Assembly (NCBI GenBank): GCA_034008185.1
Contig: CM067086.1
Location: 18,389,507 to 18,453,506 of the forward strand
Length of the DNA: 64,000 bases
Source: Gorsachius magnificus
Taxonomy: Eukaryota; Chordata; Aves; Pelecaniformes; Ardeidae
Reading direction: 5' to 3'
The position numbers and the translations under genes are program-made. The stretch's first letter is position 1. Each line of letters starts with the position of its first letter. Under the pieces are notes generated by a model. That model did no database searches. It saw nothing but the letters and a program-made list of their open reading frames with translations, and was not told where the DNA came from. Below are positions 50,461 to 63,300 of this stretch, piece after piece.

Positions 50461-52659
50461 GAGAAAGTTGCTATTCTGTCAGATTCTGGGTAACTAAAGG
50501 CTTTTGTGCTGCAATAGGAGAACACCATTTTGCATAGATGCATACACACACACGCGTCATTTTTTAAACCAATCTAGTTATGCTCCAGATTTAAAAAAAA
50601 AAGGCAAAACCTCAACACCTCCACCTCTAAGTTTTAAGAGCTAAGCTCACAATTTTTAGCAACTTGTATAGAAGTACTGGTAAGTGGCTTCCATTCAAGT
50701 CCAAGAAAAACTTCCTCATTACATCCAAATATTTCTCAGCATTTTACAGTCCAGCTCAACCACAAGCAAACTTCTGATCATCACTACAAGAACAACACAG
50801 ATTCTTTGCTTTGCTTTGCTGCTGAACGTCTGATGCAAACACTTACCTGGTCTAAACTGCCACAGCTCCACTAAAAACTCTTCTAAATTTTTTCACTGAT
50901 GTCAGCAGAGATATGACAGGAGCTACACTGTGTCATAATTTGAAGAAAGAATTTTGGCAGTATCAGTAACAATAGAAGGGCTTAACAGGTAAAGAGCAGC
51001 AAGAGCTCTTTCTGCTCACAGGGGTTAGTACAGACATATCATGTCACCATTTATTGCATAGATTTCGTCCTCCTTTGGTGCTGGATCACACAACGGGCAC
51101 AATTTCCTATAAGGGTTATTATAGTGTAAAGATAGTGACGCTGACCCAGTAGGAACATAGAGTAGTTTGTTTTTTTCTCCTACTGGTTAGCTTTTAAGTC
51201 AGATTCTGCTACAATTAGTAGCCAACATGTCACTGGTTCTTTCTTTAAACCCATCTAAAAATGAGATAAAGTTCTATTTTTAAAAGGTAGTTAGAAGTGA
51301 AGGCTGTGAAAGTACAGTTTATCAGGCACTCATAAACTCCAGGCCACCTCCCAGAAAGGTTGTCCTGAAGAGAGGCAGGCCGTTCCATCTCTGCTCCTAC
51401 CTGCTCATCTCCACAACTTCAAAAGTAAACAAATGCACCCCTGCCCCCAAATCTGGGCTGTGGGCACACAAAGAGATCTTGGAGGCTGAATGCAAGCGTA
51501 GATTGGAGAGACGTTGAAGTGCTTAAAGACAGACCATGAACTAGACCAGTATTGTTTCATTCCATATTAGAAATGATCAGCCTATTCTTGGCAAACATGA
51601 AAGGTAAAAAGCAAAGCTTTATATATGAGAGATCGAATTATGTCCAATACAATTCAGACGAATGCAACCCTGACATGTAAGAGCATTAGCTGAAGGGGAG
51701 ACAGCATCCCAAATCCCTCCAAGTGAACAAAAATCTCAGCAGCCTCAGAGCAGGATTTTCCCTGCAATTCTGAAGGGGTGAGAAGGTTCTTTTCCTTTAA
51801 CAGCAATGATTGTTATCGGTTCCAACACAAGCTACTAACATATGAACTGACAGTTGCAAGGCTGACTTTCTTTGGTGCCGTAATTATTTATGACACTTTA
51901 TTACAACAACTCCAAAACATATGGTTACCTTATTAGAAATTAAAATTTATTTCCATATAAATCTCAGCATGACATTACACCAAAAGAACTAAAGTTACTC
52001 CAGGGAATAGCAAATAATTTCACTTTCCAGGGTTTGGTAGTTGGAATATGAGTTTAAACTAATTCACTTGTAAATATAAAAGCAGTTTTGAGAACACGAA
52101 TAATACATCTAGAGCCACTTAAGACAAACATTTTCCAACAAGCTCCTGAATCATCTTAGTATAAAAATTTTAAGAGTTTCTTTGAAAACTTTCTGTCCAC
52201 TAGCAAGTACATCATCTCTGCCTTTGAATGCATGCATTTACTTGGCGGGTGGAGGGTCTATTTTGTTTTTAACTCTGTCTCCTCCACTAGCAGCTCACAG
52301 CACGAGGAAACTGCAGTCTCATTTATTGAGGTCCATAAACCCACAAATGCAGGAGACTGACTGACAAGTGCCTGCCTTTTGATCAAGTTATAAAAGATGA
52401 ATTTGAGTTCAAGGAATGGTTAAAATTACCATTTAAAATAAAAAGTCTTTCTCTATGAGAAGAGAAGGCAGGAAAAATGTATTATTTGCATTATATCACC
52501 CAAGAGAAGGGACTTTCACTGATAAATAGGATTACATATGAGTGGAAATTTAAAATTGACACTGTCAGGTAACTGAAGTCGTAAAAAGTAGGTTAAACAA
52601 GTGTCTTTCAAAGAAACTGTGAACTTTTAATAAAACAATGGGGAAATGCCATTTTTACC

Positions 52660-52800
52660 CCTCCCGGGGGCTCCCTGGGCTGGGATGGTGGAGCAGAGGC
52701 ACTGGGAGGATCCTAGGAATGGCAGTGTTAGGTTAATGGTTGGACTTGGTGATCTTAAGGGTCTTTCCCGATCTAGAAGATTCTATGAATCTATGAATCA
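52660..52800 (+). mobile_element. CR1 3'-end fragment, sense
   Basis: It ends GTTGGACTTGGTGATCTTA, GGGTCTTTCCCGATCTAGAA and then GATTCTATGAATCTATGAA, the signature CR1 3' terminus with two copies of the end octamer-like repeat (TCTATGAA). The GC-rich lead-in (52660-52720) resembles the region just upstream in CR1 but is altered. It is opposite in orientation to most other CR1 pieces here. Confidence 0.82.
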
Positions 52801-55800
52801 AGTCACAGGTTTATAAAAAGGGAGGGTAAGAGTGGTTTTGTTTGCATTTTTTTAGCATAGGAGGTAGCTTGGGGCTTTTTCTTATTTTGTTCTGGTGAGG
52901 TTTTTTGGGGGGGTGATAGGGGGGCTGTCTTGGTTTTTTAAGTTTGCATGTGAGGACTTGGTTCCAACTGAAACTCTGCCACTGAGGTAGTCCTTGCAGC
53001 AGAGATGATGATCTTGACTGTACCATTTTTAGATTCTCTTCCCGCCCTCCTCTTTGCTACCGTTTCAGCACAGAGAAAATTCAGTGCATTTGCAATGAAC
53101 AGTCATTTGCCATCAACATTTGTCCCCCACTTTCTTAAGTAATTTCACAAAGTATATGGTACGTACAGTTATGCATATATGTACGCCTACGCAGCAGAGA
53201 ACCTAAGTTTATTATAGTATATAGTGAATAACAACTGCAGAAAATAGGGACATCTTGTGAGGCAGGGTTTTTGAGAGTACAACAGACAGAAGGATTACCA
53301 TTAGAAGCTGACCCAGAAGTCAAGTCAATGGACACCATCCAAAACCACAGTCGCACATCACTGCCACGCAGAAGGTTTATATGATACCACATACTGTTAA
53401 TGTCACCTCCCAAGCCACAAAGCAGTGAAATTAGAACAGCTGCAATGCAACCACTACAGAGGAGAAGGGGAAAATTCAACAAAATTCAACTTATTTTATA
53501 CAGCAAGAAAAACATCAGCTGTGGAAACTCAGTGGATTGCCAGCAGACTTTTACTCCGACGGCCATATGCAGGACTGGGTTTATTCTTTTTCAGTTTTAA
53601 ATGCTCGTGAACCATTCTGCACACTAAACAGCTATTTACATACACGATGAGATGAGTCAAAGGATTAAACATTAGAGGTAAGCTTGATGAAGCGCTCTCA
53701 TCTTCAGAACCCTAACAGAAGCCACATTGTATGATGAAAGATTTTCTTGTTTCTCTTTGTTTTGCAACAGAAGTAAACTTTTATTTTTGTTTTTCATTAA
53801 AGCATGCTGATAGAGAGGTCTTTGCATTTTGGAACTAAATCATTAGATTTAAAAGGCTAATTTTTCCCCAATATCTGTGACCATGGGAAAAACACACCTT
53901 TTTCCTCAGCATTTTGCAATTATTTTTTTCTACATGACTTTCAGAAAATAAACATTTTCTGAGCAAACCTGCATTAATGTGTCTCCAGAACAGAATTTTT
54001 GAACATACTTACGTATCTATCGTTCTGTAAAGAATTTCCCAACTACATTTGACATCACCAAGTTCAAAGGAAAAGAAACAGAATGCCATAGAGACCACTG
54101 CACGTGTCTGAAACTTACTTACAAAATTACAAGGAAATTAAACATGATTTTACTTTTAAAATAACTAGCAGTGGAATCCTGAGGTTCCAGGCTTACCCTC
54201 TCTCAGGTTGAGAGCTTGATAGACTTATGTAATAAGTTAACCAACACTCCTGTGTTGGGAAATGGTATTGTTCTACAAACCTAAGATAATAAAGAATGGG
54301 ATCTCTTGCTTTACAAGCTCAAATACTGAGACAACTAACTTGCAGAGCTCTACATCAAAATGTACATAACAGACCAAAAAAAAAAAAAGAGGAAGAAAAA
54401 TACTACCCTTTGAATTGTATTGTCAAGTGAGATACAAGCATTTATCTAGGCTGTCTTCAGAGGTCTTGGTCTGAAAGCAGAGCTCCCAGCATGTATGGGA
54501 GACATCTCTACCCCTAACCACACCGCTGGCCCACAGCTCTCCTGGTGCCATGGGCAGTATCAGGCTGCTGCAGAAGGGAGACTGGATGCCTAGCAAGGGA
54601 GCAGAAGCTATAGGAGAGCACCGCACGGTGGTATGGCACATCAGGCGGACAGTTTGCCTGGCGTGTCCATACTGCATGCTCAGGCCCATGCTCAGGGGCA
54701 AATGAGCACTCAGTTTTCTTCCCGGGCTTTCATCCATCTCTATGTCATCTCCCCAAAATATGCCAGCTCAGTAAAATCATCATAACTCTACCTTACACTA
54801 CAAAATGAGGTTTCCTGAATTTGGCTAGTATTTCATAGTTTATGTGACATTTTCTGAAATGAGAAATAATTTGTTAACAACAAATTAAGATAACGTGTTT
54901 GGAGCACAGAGGGGAATGAGTGACTTAGTCAAGTTCCTTCTGAATGAAAGTCACTAATGGTTCTAGAGTATTCTTTCAGGACAAAAAAATGGGAAGAGTT
55001 TTCACAAATATTAAGGCATTTAATTCACTAACTCTTTAAGCTGAGGTAGCAGCACTAAGGCGACCTTGAGGGTCAGGTCATATGAAGAAACTGCCTGAAT
55101 TAATCTCACAAATACATTCTTCACAGATTACTGTCACTATTAACCCATGCAATTTTACCAGTAAAGGAGAAAAAAGAAAATAAAAAGCCAGTACGAGGCA
55201 TTCTCAACATTACTTTTGGCCTACTACAGAACTTTCAGCCTCTTCTTTACGGGCAAAGTAGACTCACCTGAGACATCCTGTCCTAACCGCTGCCTAACAG
55301 GCTGCTTCTGCCAGAGAAGGTGTTTTGAGTTTTTTACCTTCTTGTAAAATAGCTTTATTTCGTTACCTGCTCCTAAAAGACCAACTCAGACCCACACATC
55401 TCATTTACACTCTTTAAATCAACAGCTGGAAGACATCCGAGAGAGCATGTGTCATCCTACTTAGGTATACAGGGAAGGCACACCCTACAACGTGGTCATA
55501 CAATGAGAATATTCATCTTGTAGGTCAATGGATCCTTACTTATATTATACCCCTTATCACAGGAACATTCTTTGGTGACACTGGCTAAGCACCTTCTGTG
55601 TTAACATGACAAGACATCTTGTGGCATGCTACTGTACCACTTTTACTAGACGTTTATTGGGGGCGTAAGTAGTTGTGTGTGAAGGACAGAAGATTAATAA
55701 TAATTTTCTTGTTTCTTGCACTCTTGTCAGTGAGAAGAGGCATGCATTCATCCTAACTGGCAGATTCATCCCACTTCAGATCTAAACAGCTCCCACAGTG

Positions 55801-58800
55801 AATCAGAGCTCAACAGCAATTAGGTAATAATCACTTATGCACCGACGCAACAACTTTGCAGGTAGAAAAGGGCTGTTAATGCTTCAAGCTAAGAAGGTAA
55901 TAAAGAATGAAGAACTGAAATGTGGCAGGAAAAGATGATTCTGCTTTTGCTCTTCACTGTGAAATACATAGCAGAAAATCACCAAATTGTTTCTAGAAGA
56001 GATGGGTCTTTGCTTTTTAGCATCTAGAAAGGGAGGATAATCACGCTAGCAACAAGTCTGACTTTCAGCTGATTTGGGTTGATTTTTCTTACATCATCTC
56101 TGAGCTTCAGATTCTCTATTTTCTGACACTTTCCTGTCTCTTAGTTTGCATTACACAGATTGTCCCATTACTATTTGTGAAGTAATCACAGAACGCGGAG
56201 TTTTCTGGCTTTGAAGTAGTAGAGAGTATTTGCAGGTCTGCTGTATACATCACATGATGCATCTGGAAGTATCAGCATGAGACAGACTCAAACTAATTCC
56301 CTACTTTGGTCCTGGTTTTGCCAATGAACTGCTGCACCATCTGTAACTAGCTCTCAGGCATGCAACTTCCAGCCCTCAGGTGCTCACATGTCACACAATC
56401 ACAGAATGACACACTTGTGCCTAAGTAACCTCATCAGTAGTTAAAACTCAGTCAACATGATTAATACAAACATCTCTAGATGTCTCTCTGCAAATGATGA
56501 ATGCTCTAATTATGTCTCATACATGCAAGACAAGTAGGCAAATGCTGACCCCCCCCAACTTTTCTGGTTTTAAGTGAAATACATTGCTTTTACAAAACAC
56601 AGAGAATCTCCACTTACCTCCTTCATTCATTACAAGCTTCATTCACTTGTTTGTTTTCAGAAACTGTCTTCCCTAAACACATCCATGTTATTTCAGAAAT
56701 GGAATACATATAGTGAGTGGTTATCCTACATGTATAGGCTAATTACTTGAAAAGTAGTTACTGAGAATGAATAGTAATAGCTTCTCACGTTTTTGTTCAT
56801 TTTATAAATTTTCTGATGCTAATTCTCTGACAAAAGTTAGAATCTTTTTAGTTTTTTCCACCACACTGCAAATATGAATATGGATTGTTTAAAAAAAAAA
56901 CAAACACATGAATACATGTGAAAAAGCAAAGCAGATTCAAGCACAACTCTTCAGAGACCTTACAAGATCAAACTGATGCCCTAAGTCCAGCAGGATAAAA
57001 CTGTGTGAATAAGTGTGAGCAGAAATAACAGTAAACACACAGGTAAGGTAAAATAGTACCATACGTTAGAATTCACATGCACAAGTATTTCAAATACACT
57101 GGAAGAGATGAGAAATCTATAAAGCTCCAAGTTAATGGTCTGGAGCAGTCTGAACTAAGGTGCCACTTACCAGCACATGCCACAAGTATGAAACAGTTCA
57201 ACCTCACCATCTCCAAGGAAGCAGTAATCTTGCATGACTTAAGTTTGAAGGCTTAGGAATGACCAAGACCAATTGAAAACTACAGCTGAAAATTATAGCT
57301 TCCTTCCTTCCACAGGTGTTTTGTGTGTTTACTACTTGCCATTCAGGTGTTCTGTGTATTTAGTTCTTACACATCACACACAGAAATCCAAAACCACAAA
57401 AAAAATCCACCCCTATACAATACCAACACCCTGCCCAATTCTACCTTCAGATACATGCTTTTGACCTTATTTATTTAAATCACACCTTCAGCATGCATTT
57501 GAGAATGTTATACAGATAACTATGAAATGATTTTATTTAGCAGACTAAACACATAAATGAGAGCAATGAGGTTAGGGAGGCATATAAAGAGATTTTGCAG
57601 AAAGCCGTTCTGAGGAGTGAAAGGAACCTCTTCACAGGGCTGAAAGGAGTCACCTCTCGGCTAATTGATTTGTCTGTAGTTTCCCTGCTAAAGAGCCTTG
57701 TTTTCTCTACGTTACCTCCTAAGAACTGCTCTCCTTAAGCAAATTTATCATTTCATAACAAGTAGAAAGCCTCTCTCTCACCTATCCCAGGTGGAGGGCA
57801 GCAAAAGCAGCTGTGTTTATTTTATTGCCTCACATTTCAGGCCCCCCCGCCCCGAGGTCAAGGATTTGATTTGCCCTTCCAAAATTCAATGCAACATAGA
57901 CCGGATATGTTGTAATTCCTGCTAATTTCTTCAAAAAGCTCTTTCTTTCCCCACCACTACCACTAATGCACTAGCCAACATCTCCAAAATTATTTGACTC
58001 AAGATGTTTAATTTTTTTTTCATAGAGGAAAAAAGGGACAGTCTGCTACCATGTAAATAAAAACACTAAGCACTGGTTTTATTTAAAACAACAAAAAAGA
58101 ACAAATACTGAATTCTGTATCATAGCTGATGAAGAGCCTTGGTACTGTCTTCTGATTTCTGACTAGTCCTTGCAGTACCTATAAAGCAGCGTGATCTCAG
58201 GTTTTTTTGTACAAGAAAGTTTCTCTATATACAGTATATATTCTGCCTGCCTTTATAAAGAAATGCGTAAACTGTTTTCCCAATCACTGAAAGTGCATAT
58301 GCACCATGCAAATTTTTGTTTGTAGAACTGACTAAATACCATAAGATTTATAGTTGCAATTCACTGAACAGCTTTATAAATGGCTATTTAAAGCAGGCCT
58401 GTTCACATACATATACTAAAAAGTCTTTTTATGAAAGCATTATCATTTAAGCCCAGTCCATGCATGTCTTTTTTATTCTTTCATCCTGTCTTCCAATTTT
58501 TACAGTATATTTTAACAGCTTGTCAAAAATGCCATCTCCCTTCCATGACCAGCACTATTGGAAAAAGAATCTAGGGAAATATTTTTTACAAAGTAGTTCA
58601 AAAACTTCCTATGGTGGCCAAAAGATTAAATGTTGCAGCCTGACATACAAGGGCATTAAAAAAAAAAAACCCCACAATGCAAAGGCAGGAAAGAACACAG
58701 TATATGTTGATTCATCAATTTAGTTTTTAATAAGTACATCATAGCTATGAATAACAGCAGGCTCTAGAAAACACTGAGAAACAAAAAGGAGAATAATGCC

Positions 58801-59361
58801 CTGTTGCACTCATTCCTGTGATGGAATAATACATCACCGGAACTATCTCAGCTACACTCTTCTAAGAAATAGGTCTCTTCTGTATCATAGAAAAACCATT
58901 TCAGTAAAGTACCTGGCCCACAGAAGTACTTCAGGAAGGACTGCAGATCATTTCTATATTCAAGCCTCAGTACACCTTGACACTTGCCTCTCTCACAAAT
59001 GTCAGCAGAATTCCCACTTCCTAAATTAATACATCTTATAAAGAAGTTGTTCTCTAAAAAACATGTTAGAAGGTAGGTGCTATTGTCTGAAAACCAGTAT
59101 TTTAAAAATTTTAATGACCGCATGACCATGGTGTGCCAAGGCACAACTGCAACAATGAAGGATGCCCATAGATCGTTAATCTGTATGGTCCAGCACCACT
59201 TGTAACCTTCAATCCGATATTTATGAACACAAAAAGGGCCCTTGCAATACTCACCACCATGAAACTAAACTTAGCAATGAAATTCATTCATCAACCATTT
59301 ATTTAATACTATGTTTCCAAGTAGGTTGTTAAGGGGACAGGTTTTTGAATATTTTGTTTAC
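52801..59361. other. Intron stretch adjoining the EGF1 donor, no recognised repeat
   Basis: It contains G-rich islets at 52907-52924 and a GC-richer patch at 54470-54680 with a 104-codon minus ORF (54423-54737) that has no recognisable domain. Short pyrimidine runs occur near 56550 and 57842. Nothing else is supported. Confidence 0.6.
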
Positions 59362-59490
59362 CTTCACAATAGGCAGAGTCCCCTTGGACGGAGATATAAC
59401 CATTCTTGCATTCACAAGTGGCTTTTGTGTTCCAGTTTTTGCACTCTGAGTTTTCACCACATTTGTGCCCCTCTGCACAGAAGTTATGGC
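59362..59490 (-). CDS. NELL1: NELL1 exon encoding the first EGF-like domain (partial gene)
   Basis: This internal coding exon is 129 bp. It begins after a consensus acceptor (TTTCAG, minus strand, AG at 59492-59491) and ends at a consensus donor (GAAG|GTAAAC). The first two bases complete a glycine codon started in the upstream exon, 42 full codons follow, and one G is left over, so the exon is phase 1 at both ends. The peptide starts GHNFCAEGHKCGENSEC and ends DSAYCE, with six cysteines in the EGF order. From memory it is nearly identical to vertebrate NELL1 and clearly less like its paralogue NELL2. NELL1 is a secreted, multimeric thrombospondin-like protein that promotes bone and cartilage differentiation and binds ROBO receptors through its EGF region. 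This domain lacks the leading D-x-D-E and has Ala where a calcium-binding EGF has Tyr/Phe (N-x4-A before C-x-C), so calcium binding is not expected. The gene assignment is very secure. The exon number is not given because the rest of the gene is outside the window. Confidence 0.96.
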
Positions 59491-59862
59491 CTGAAACACA
59501 AGGAGCATACAACATGGTATTAAAACACATTTATTTCAGATATTCAGGTTTAATATTTAGATTGACTGTACTACTATGAAAAACTTTGGCATGCTACATT
59601 CCAGAAATTCTCTCTATAAATCCATCTGGTGCACACAGGCTTTTTGGATTCCTCCATCAATTCATTCTCAGTAAAACCATTTTGTTCAAAAATGTATTTG
59701 TATGACTGGTTTTAGTCAGGAGGAAAGACGACGTCAAAGCAGGAAGTGATAACAACACATTAGTCTTCTACTGAACCCCTGTAGGATAAAATGCTGCCTT
59801 ATCTCTGATTGCCAAGAAGTGTAATACTAACTCACACCAAAAGGATAATAAAGTGTAATATC

Positions 59863-59877
59863 AAAAAAAAAAAAAAA
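59863..59877. repeat. A15 homopolymer
   Basis: Fifteen A residues lie about 370 bp upstream (transcript sense) of the EGF1 acceptor, T15 on the sense strand. It is probably too far away to act as the polypyrimidine tract. Confidence 0.95.
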
Positions 59878-60376
59878 TCCTTCACAGTTCTCTTAGTATG
59901 CATAATCAAGCATGCTTTTAGAAGCGCAAAAACGAGACTTTGCATTAGAACACAAAACTATGCTGGTAGTCAAAACCACCTCATGCACTGCCTTGTAATT
60001 CTGCCATCAAAAACTAGCTGGATTGTTTCTACAGTTTATAATTAATCCATGTATCATGTTTTGTAAGGCAGAATTTTTACTAATCTCTTCTTTTTCCTTG
60101 ACACAAATTCTGAGCAGCTTCTTTGTGAACAGTTCCTTTTATTCTATACAAAGTCATTTCTACAAACACGATGAACTTTCCCACTTTCTTCTATAAAGGC
60201 GCAACTGGATGAAGTTCTTTCTTCCTGATTTTTAATATTTCTCAAAGATGCATCAAAATCTCTCTCTGCTGAAGTCGAAAGTGAAAGTAATTGCAACTTT
60301 ATCTCTTTAAAGGGACTCCACTGGAAGTACTGTAAAAGATAACTAAATAACTTCCAGAATGCAACAACAGGAATTT

Positions 60377-60390
60377 CCCCCCCCCCCCCC
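60377..60390. repeat. C14 homopolymer
   Basis: Fourteen C residues on the plus strand (G14 in the sense of the NELL1 transcript) lie in the intron upstream of the EGF1 exon. Confidence 0.95.
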
Positions 60391-63300
60391 GGTGTATTTT
60401 TGATAGATTTTTCTCTATTAATATCCAAGAGTCAATTTCTGTTTGTCTGAGATACATAAACAGTCATTTTGGTAATTCTTATTTTTTCTGGATCTTCTCT
60501 CCTGGGAGGGAGGAAATGAGAAACCCAGACATACCATCGGCTACTTGTATTTCAACTTGTGTTTACATGGTTACAAGAACAGCTTCTGCTTATTCTGCCT
60601 GGTCATAAAGGAGCAAACTAGAAGTTCTAGTTCACTGATCCTAAACTTCCCTAACATCCCTTAAAGTCAAACAACCTGGACTTCTAAGATCTAAATGTCA
60701 GATTCGTAACTTTGTTCATATCCCTTGCTTTGATATTCTTTTAAGAACTTTGGAAGACTTAAGCTGATACTAAATATAGTTTTCATCTGCAGCACGAAAA
60801 TTTTCATAGGACTATCCCGAAGATGTTGTTCATTGTGGGGTTTTTTAATTTGTTTTTAAACATGCACTTCAGTCATCTATTAACTTCAAACTCGAGTTTT
60901 GTTATTTTAGTGCACTCCATGAATCTGATCATCTAACACTGGGTGGCGAGGTCATTTTTTAAAAAAGCACACTTGTTAGCAAGGAGGACACTTTCTCAGT
61001 GTCCAACACTACACTTAAACTTCGGATTAATTTTATCAACAACCAAGGTATCTTTGTGCTCAGTTAGCTCGTTCTTTCATTGTAATCCAACTTGCAAAAA
61101 ACAACCAACTCCTTCAATGAAAACTGCAGATATCCCTTCCAGTCGTCATTCATTTCACAGCCTGGTAAAAACCACTCAAGTATTCCAGATACAGCTGTGT
61201 CAAGCCCGGGTACATTTTATACTGGTAAAAAAAGGGCACAGTTACACTGCCTTTAGCCATTTATGCAATCACAGCCTTTGACTTCTCATTTCTGCCTTTA
61301 TAATTATAATCGAAACTAAACACTGGAATCCATCTCGCCCAACTCTCCCCAAATCCAGCATCTAATTTATACTCCCCAAGCAGGATTACTATTCTGTTGG
61401 CATTCTAGATAATATCCAAGAGAGAACAAGTTTTATAATGTTTCCTTTATCACTATTTCCCTTAAGACTACAACATCCTAGCCTATTCCCTGCTCCTTTA
61501 GAATAATAATTATCCTTTGAACTCATACATGGTGTTAGTTTTATATTTGATTGTTATTGGTAGTAGATACTGCCACTCAGAACCAACCTAACACATCAGT
61601 GTGTTAAGCTAGGCATTATAAAAATACCACATTTTCATTTAGCATGTATTGTTACTACTGTCTTAGGATATTTTAATTTCACCCTGTGATCGGTTCATGG
61701 CAAATTTAACACTTACAATTAGCCAAAGGGATGGCTTCTCAGGGTCAACTTTCATCACAAGTCCCTAGTCCCAGATCAACCGCTCTTCTCTAACAGCACT
61801 TTCTCCCAAGCACAAGCCGCTGATTAGTTTTCAGTATCACATCGTAGCCCTAAGAACTCTTCACTGTTTGGTTGCTACCTCTGAAATTCATCAATAGATA
61901 CGACGGCTACCCTAACTACCCATTTTGTACTACTGAACCTGTCACCTTTTGTTAAAAATCCTCTGCAAAAACCTGTATTGCTTTTATTCCCTTATTATCA
62001 ACTCAAATATGAACTGTCTCCATTCAGAATCAGACTCTTTCTTATGTTTTCAAACTTGAAGGCTGTTAAAAGAGCATAAAAGAAAAGAAGTAACACTCCA
62101 GTTCTGTAACTTGTGTAATTAGAAGCTCTAAAGAACTTTTCATTGTTCTCCTCTCATTAGGAGTACACAATGATAAACCACCTACCACATCTCTAGGTTG
62201 CCGTGGCATTTATTATTATAAAAGACCTGTGAAACGCTGTTTCCTACCTTTTAAAAACTCTGACTGAAAGTGATTCAACTTCAATTTCCCATAGTCTTTC
62301 AGAAAGCTTGAATATACAATACTTCTATAAGTGGAAAGTGGAAGCTATTCCTGTTAAGAGCATGCATGGTGCTACCACACTGTATGTTACCAAGCTTTTA
62401 CAGAACAAATATAAATTTTAAGGTTCAGCAACAGAAAAAAAAATTTACTTGATGGTATAGAAGAGTAAGACCTCACTGTGCCTCTATCAGAGCAGATATA
62501 CCATTGATTGGTTCAGAAGCTTTTCCAAGTGCTTTTCTTTTGCAGTGAAGATGCACATTTAGCGCTTCAAAAGAGCCAAGAGGTGCGCACCAAGGAAGTG
62601 CATTTCTTGCATTTCTCAGACCCTGCTCTATATTCTCCCCCACTGGGGTTTTGGAGGCAAGAAAGAAGTAAAATTCTATCTACTTTATCTTAGTTCATAT
62701 TAGGCCTGAGTGCTTTTCCTGCTCTTCTGGAAAATAAAGGCTACCTCATATTTGGACAGTAACATGAATAAGCAAGCTAGCTCTGGTGTTCTCACCTTTA
62801 ACAATCCCAATTCAATGTCTAATTTAGCTAAATATTTTAATTCTTTCTTAATCAGCAAAACAGCCAGGAACGTACACAGGCCCACTGACCACAACAACCA
62901 TGCTTTATATTCCTGACTAAACAGGGAAGGACTTAAGCACAGAGGTAAACATCAATCTGTTCATGGCCAATCTATTCATAGGAGCAATTACTTATCCCCA
63001 AGCAAGCAGAATGGAAAAGAATGCAAATATCTGTTTTTTATGAATTCTTTGGTGTCAAAGGGATTACAGGGTTCCTTTAAAATACCTACATCTCAATCTC
63101 AACTATGGGTGGCAGCTAGCAGAGGGCATGCATTCCGATTGCCCAGGTGAAAATAACTGAATTATTGAGACTTCAGAATATTCAGCAAAATCTTATCTGA
63201 GACAGTCAGCTCCTCTCCAAATATAAGAAATGGCTTAAAATAGAATATCACATCCAAGCAAGCAGGCAATTGGAGAGGATTTGACAGAAGCACACAAAAT

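Larger units (their letters stand above)
9340..59361 (-). other. NELL1: NELL1 intron between the EGF1 and EGF2 exons (50,022 bp)
   Basis: This is a complete GT-AG intron. The donor GTAAAC lies at 59361 and below, and the acceptor tract GCTTCTTCCCTGCAG ends at 9340, on the minus strand. CACTAAGC and TGTGACT about 35-45 bases upstream of the acceptor are plausible branch-point contexts. The splice phase is 1. All repeats listed between these coordinates are intronic. I checked the open reading frames in this span on both strands and found no other cysteine-patterned EGF or VWC exon. Large introns are typical of NELL1, which spans hundreds of kilobases in vertebrates. Confidence 0.93.

Noticed and set aside
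59863..59877. A15 run as the tail of a processed pseudogene
   Set aside because: No coding similarity on either side of the run.
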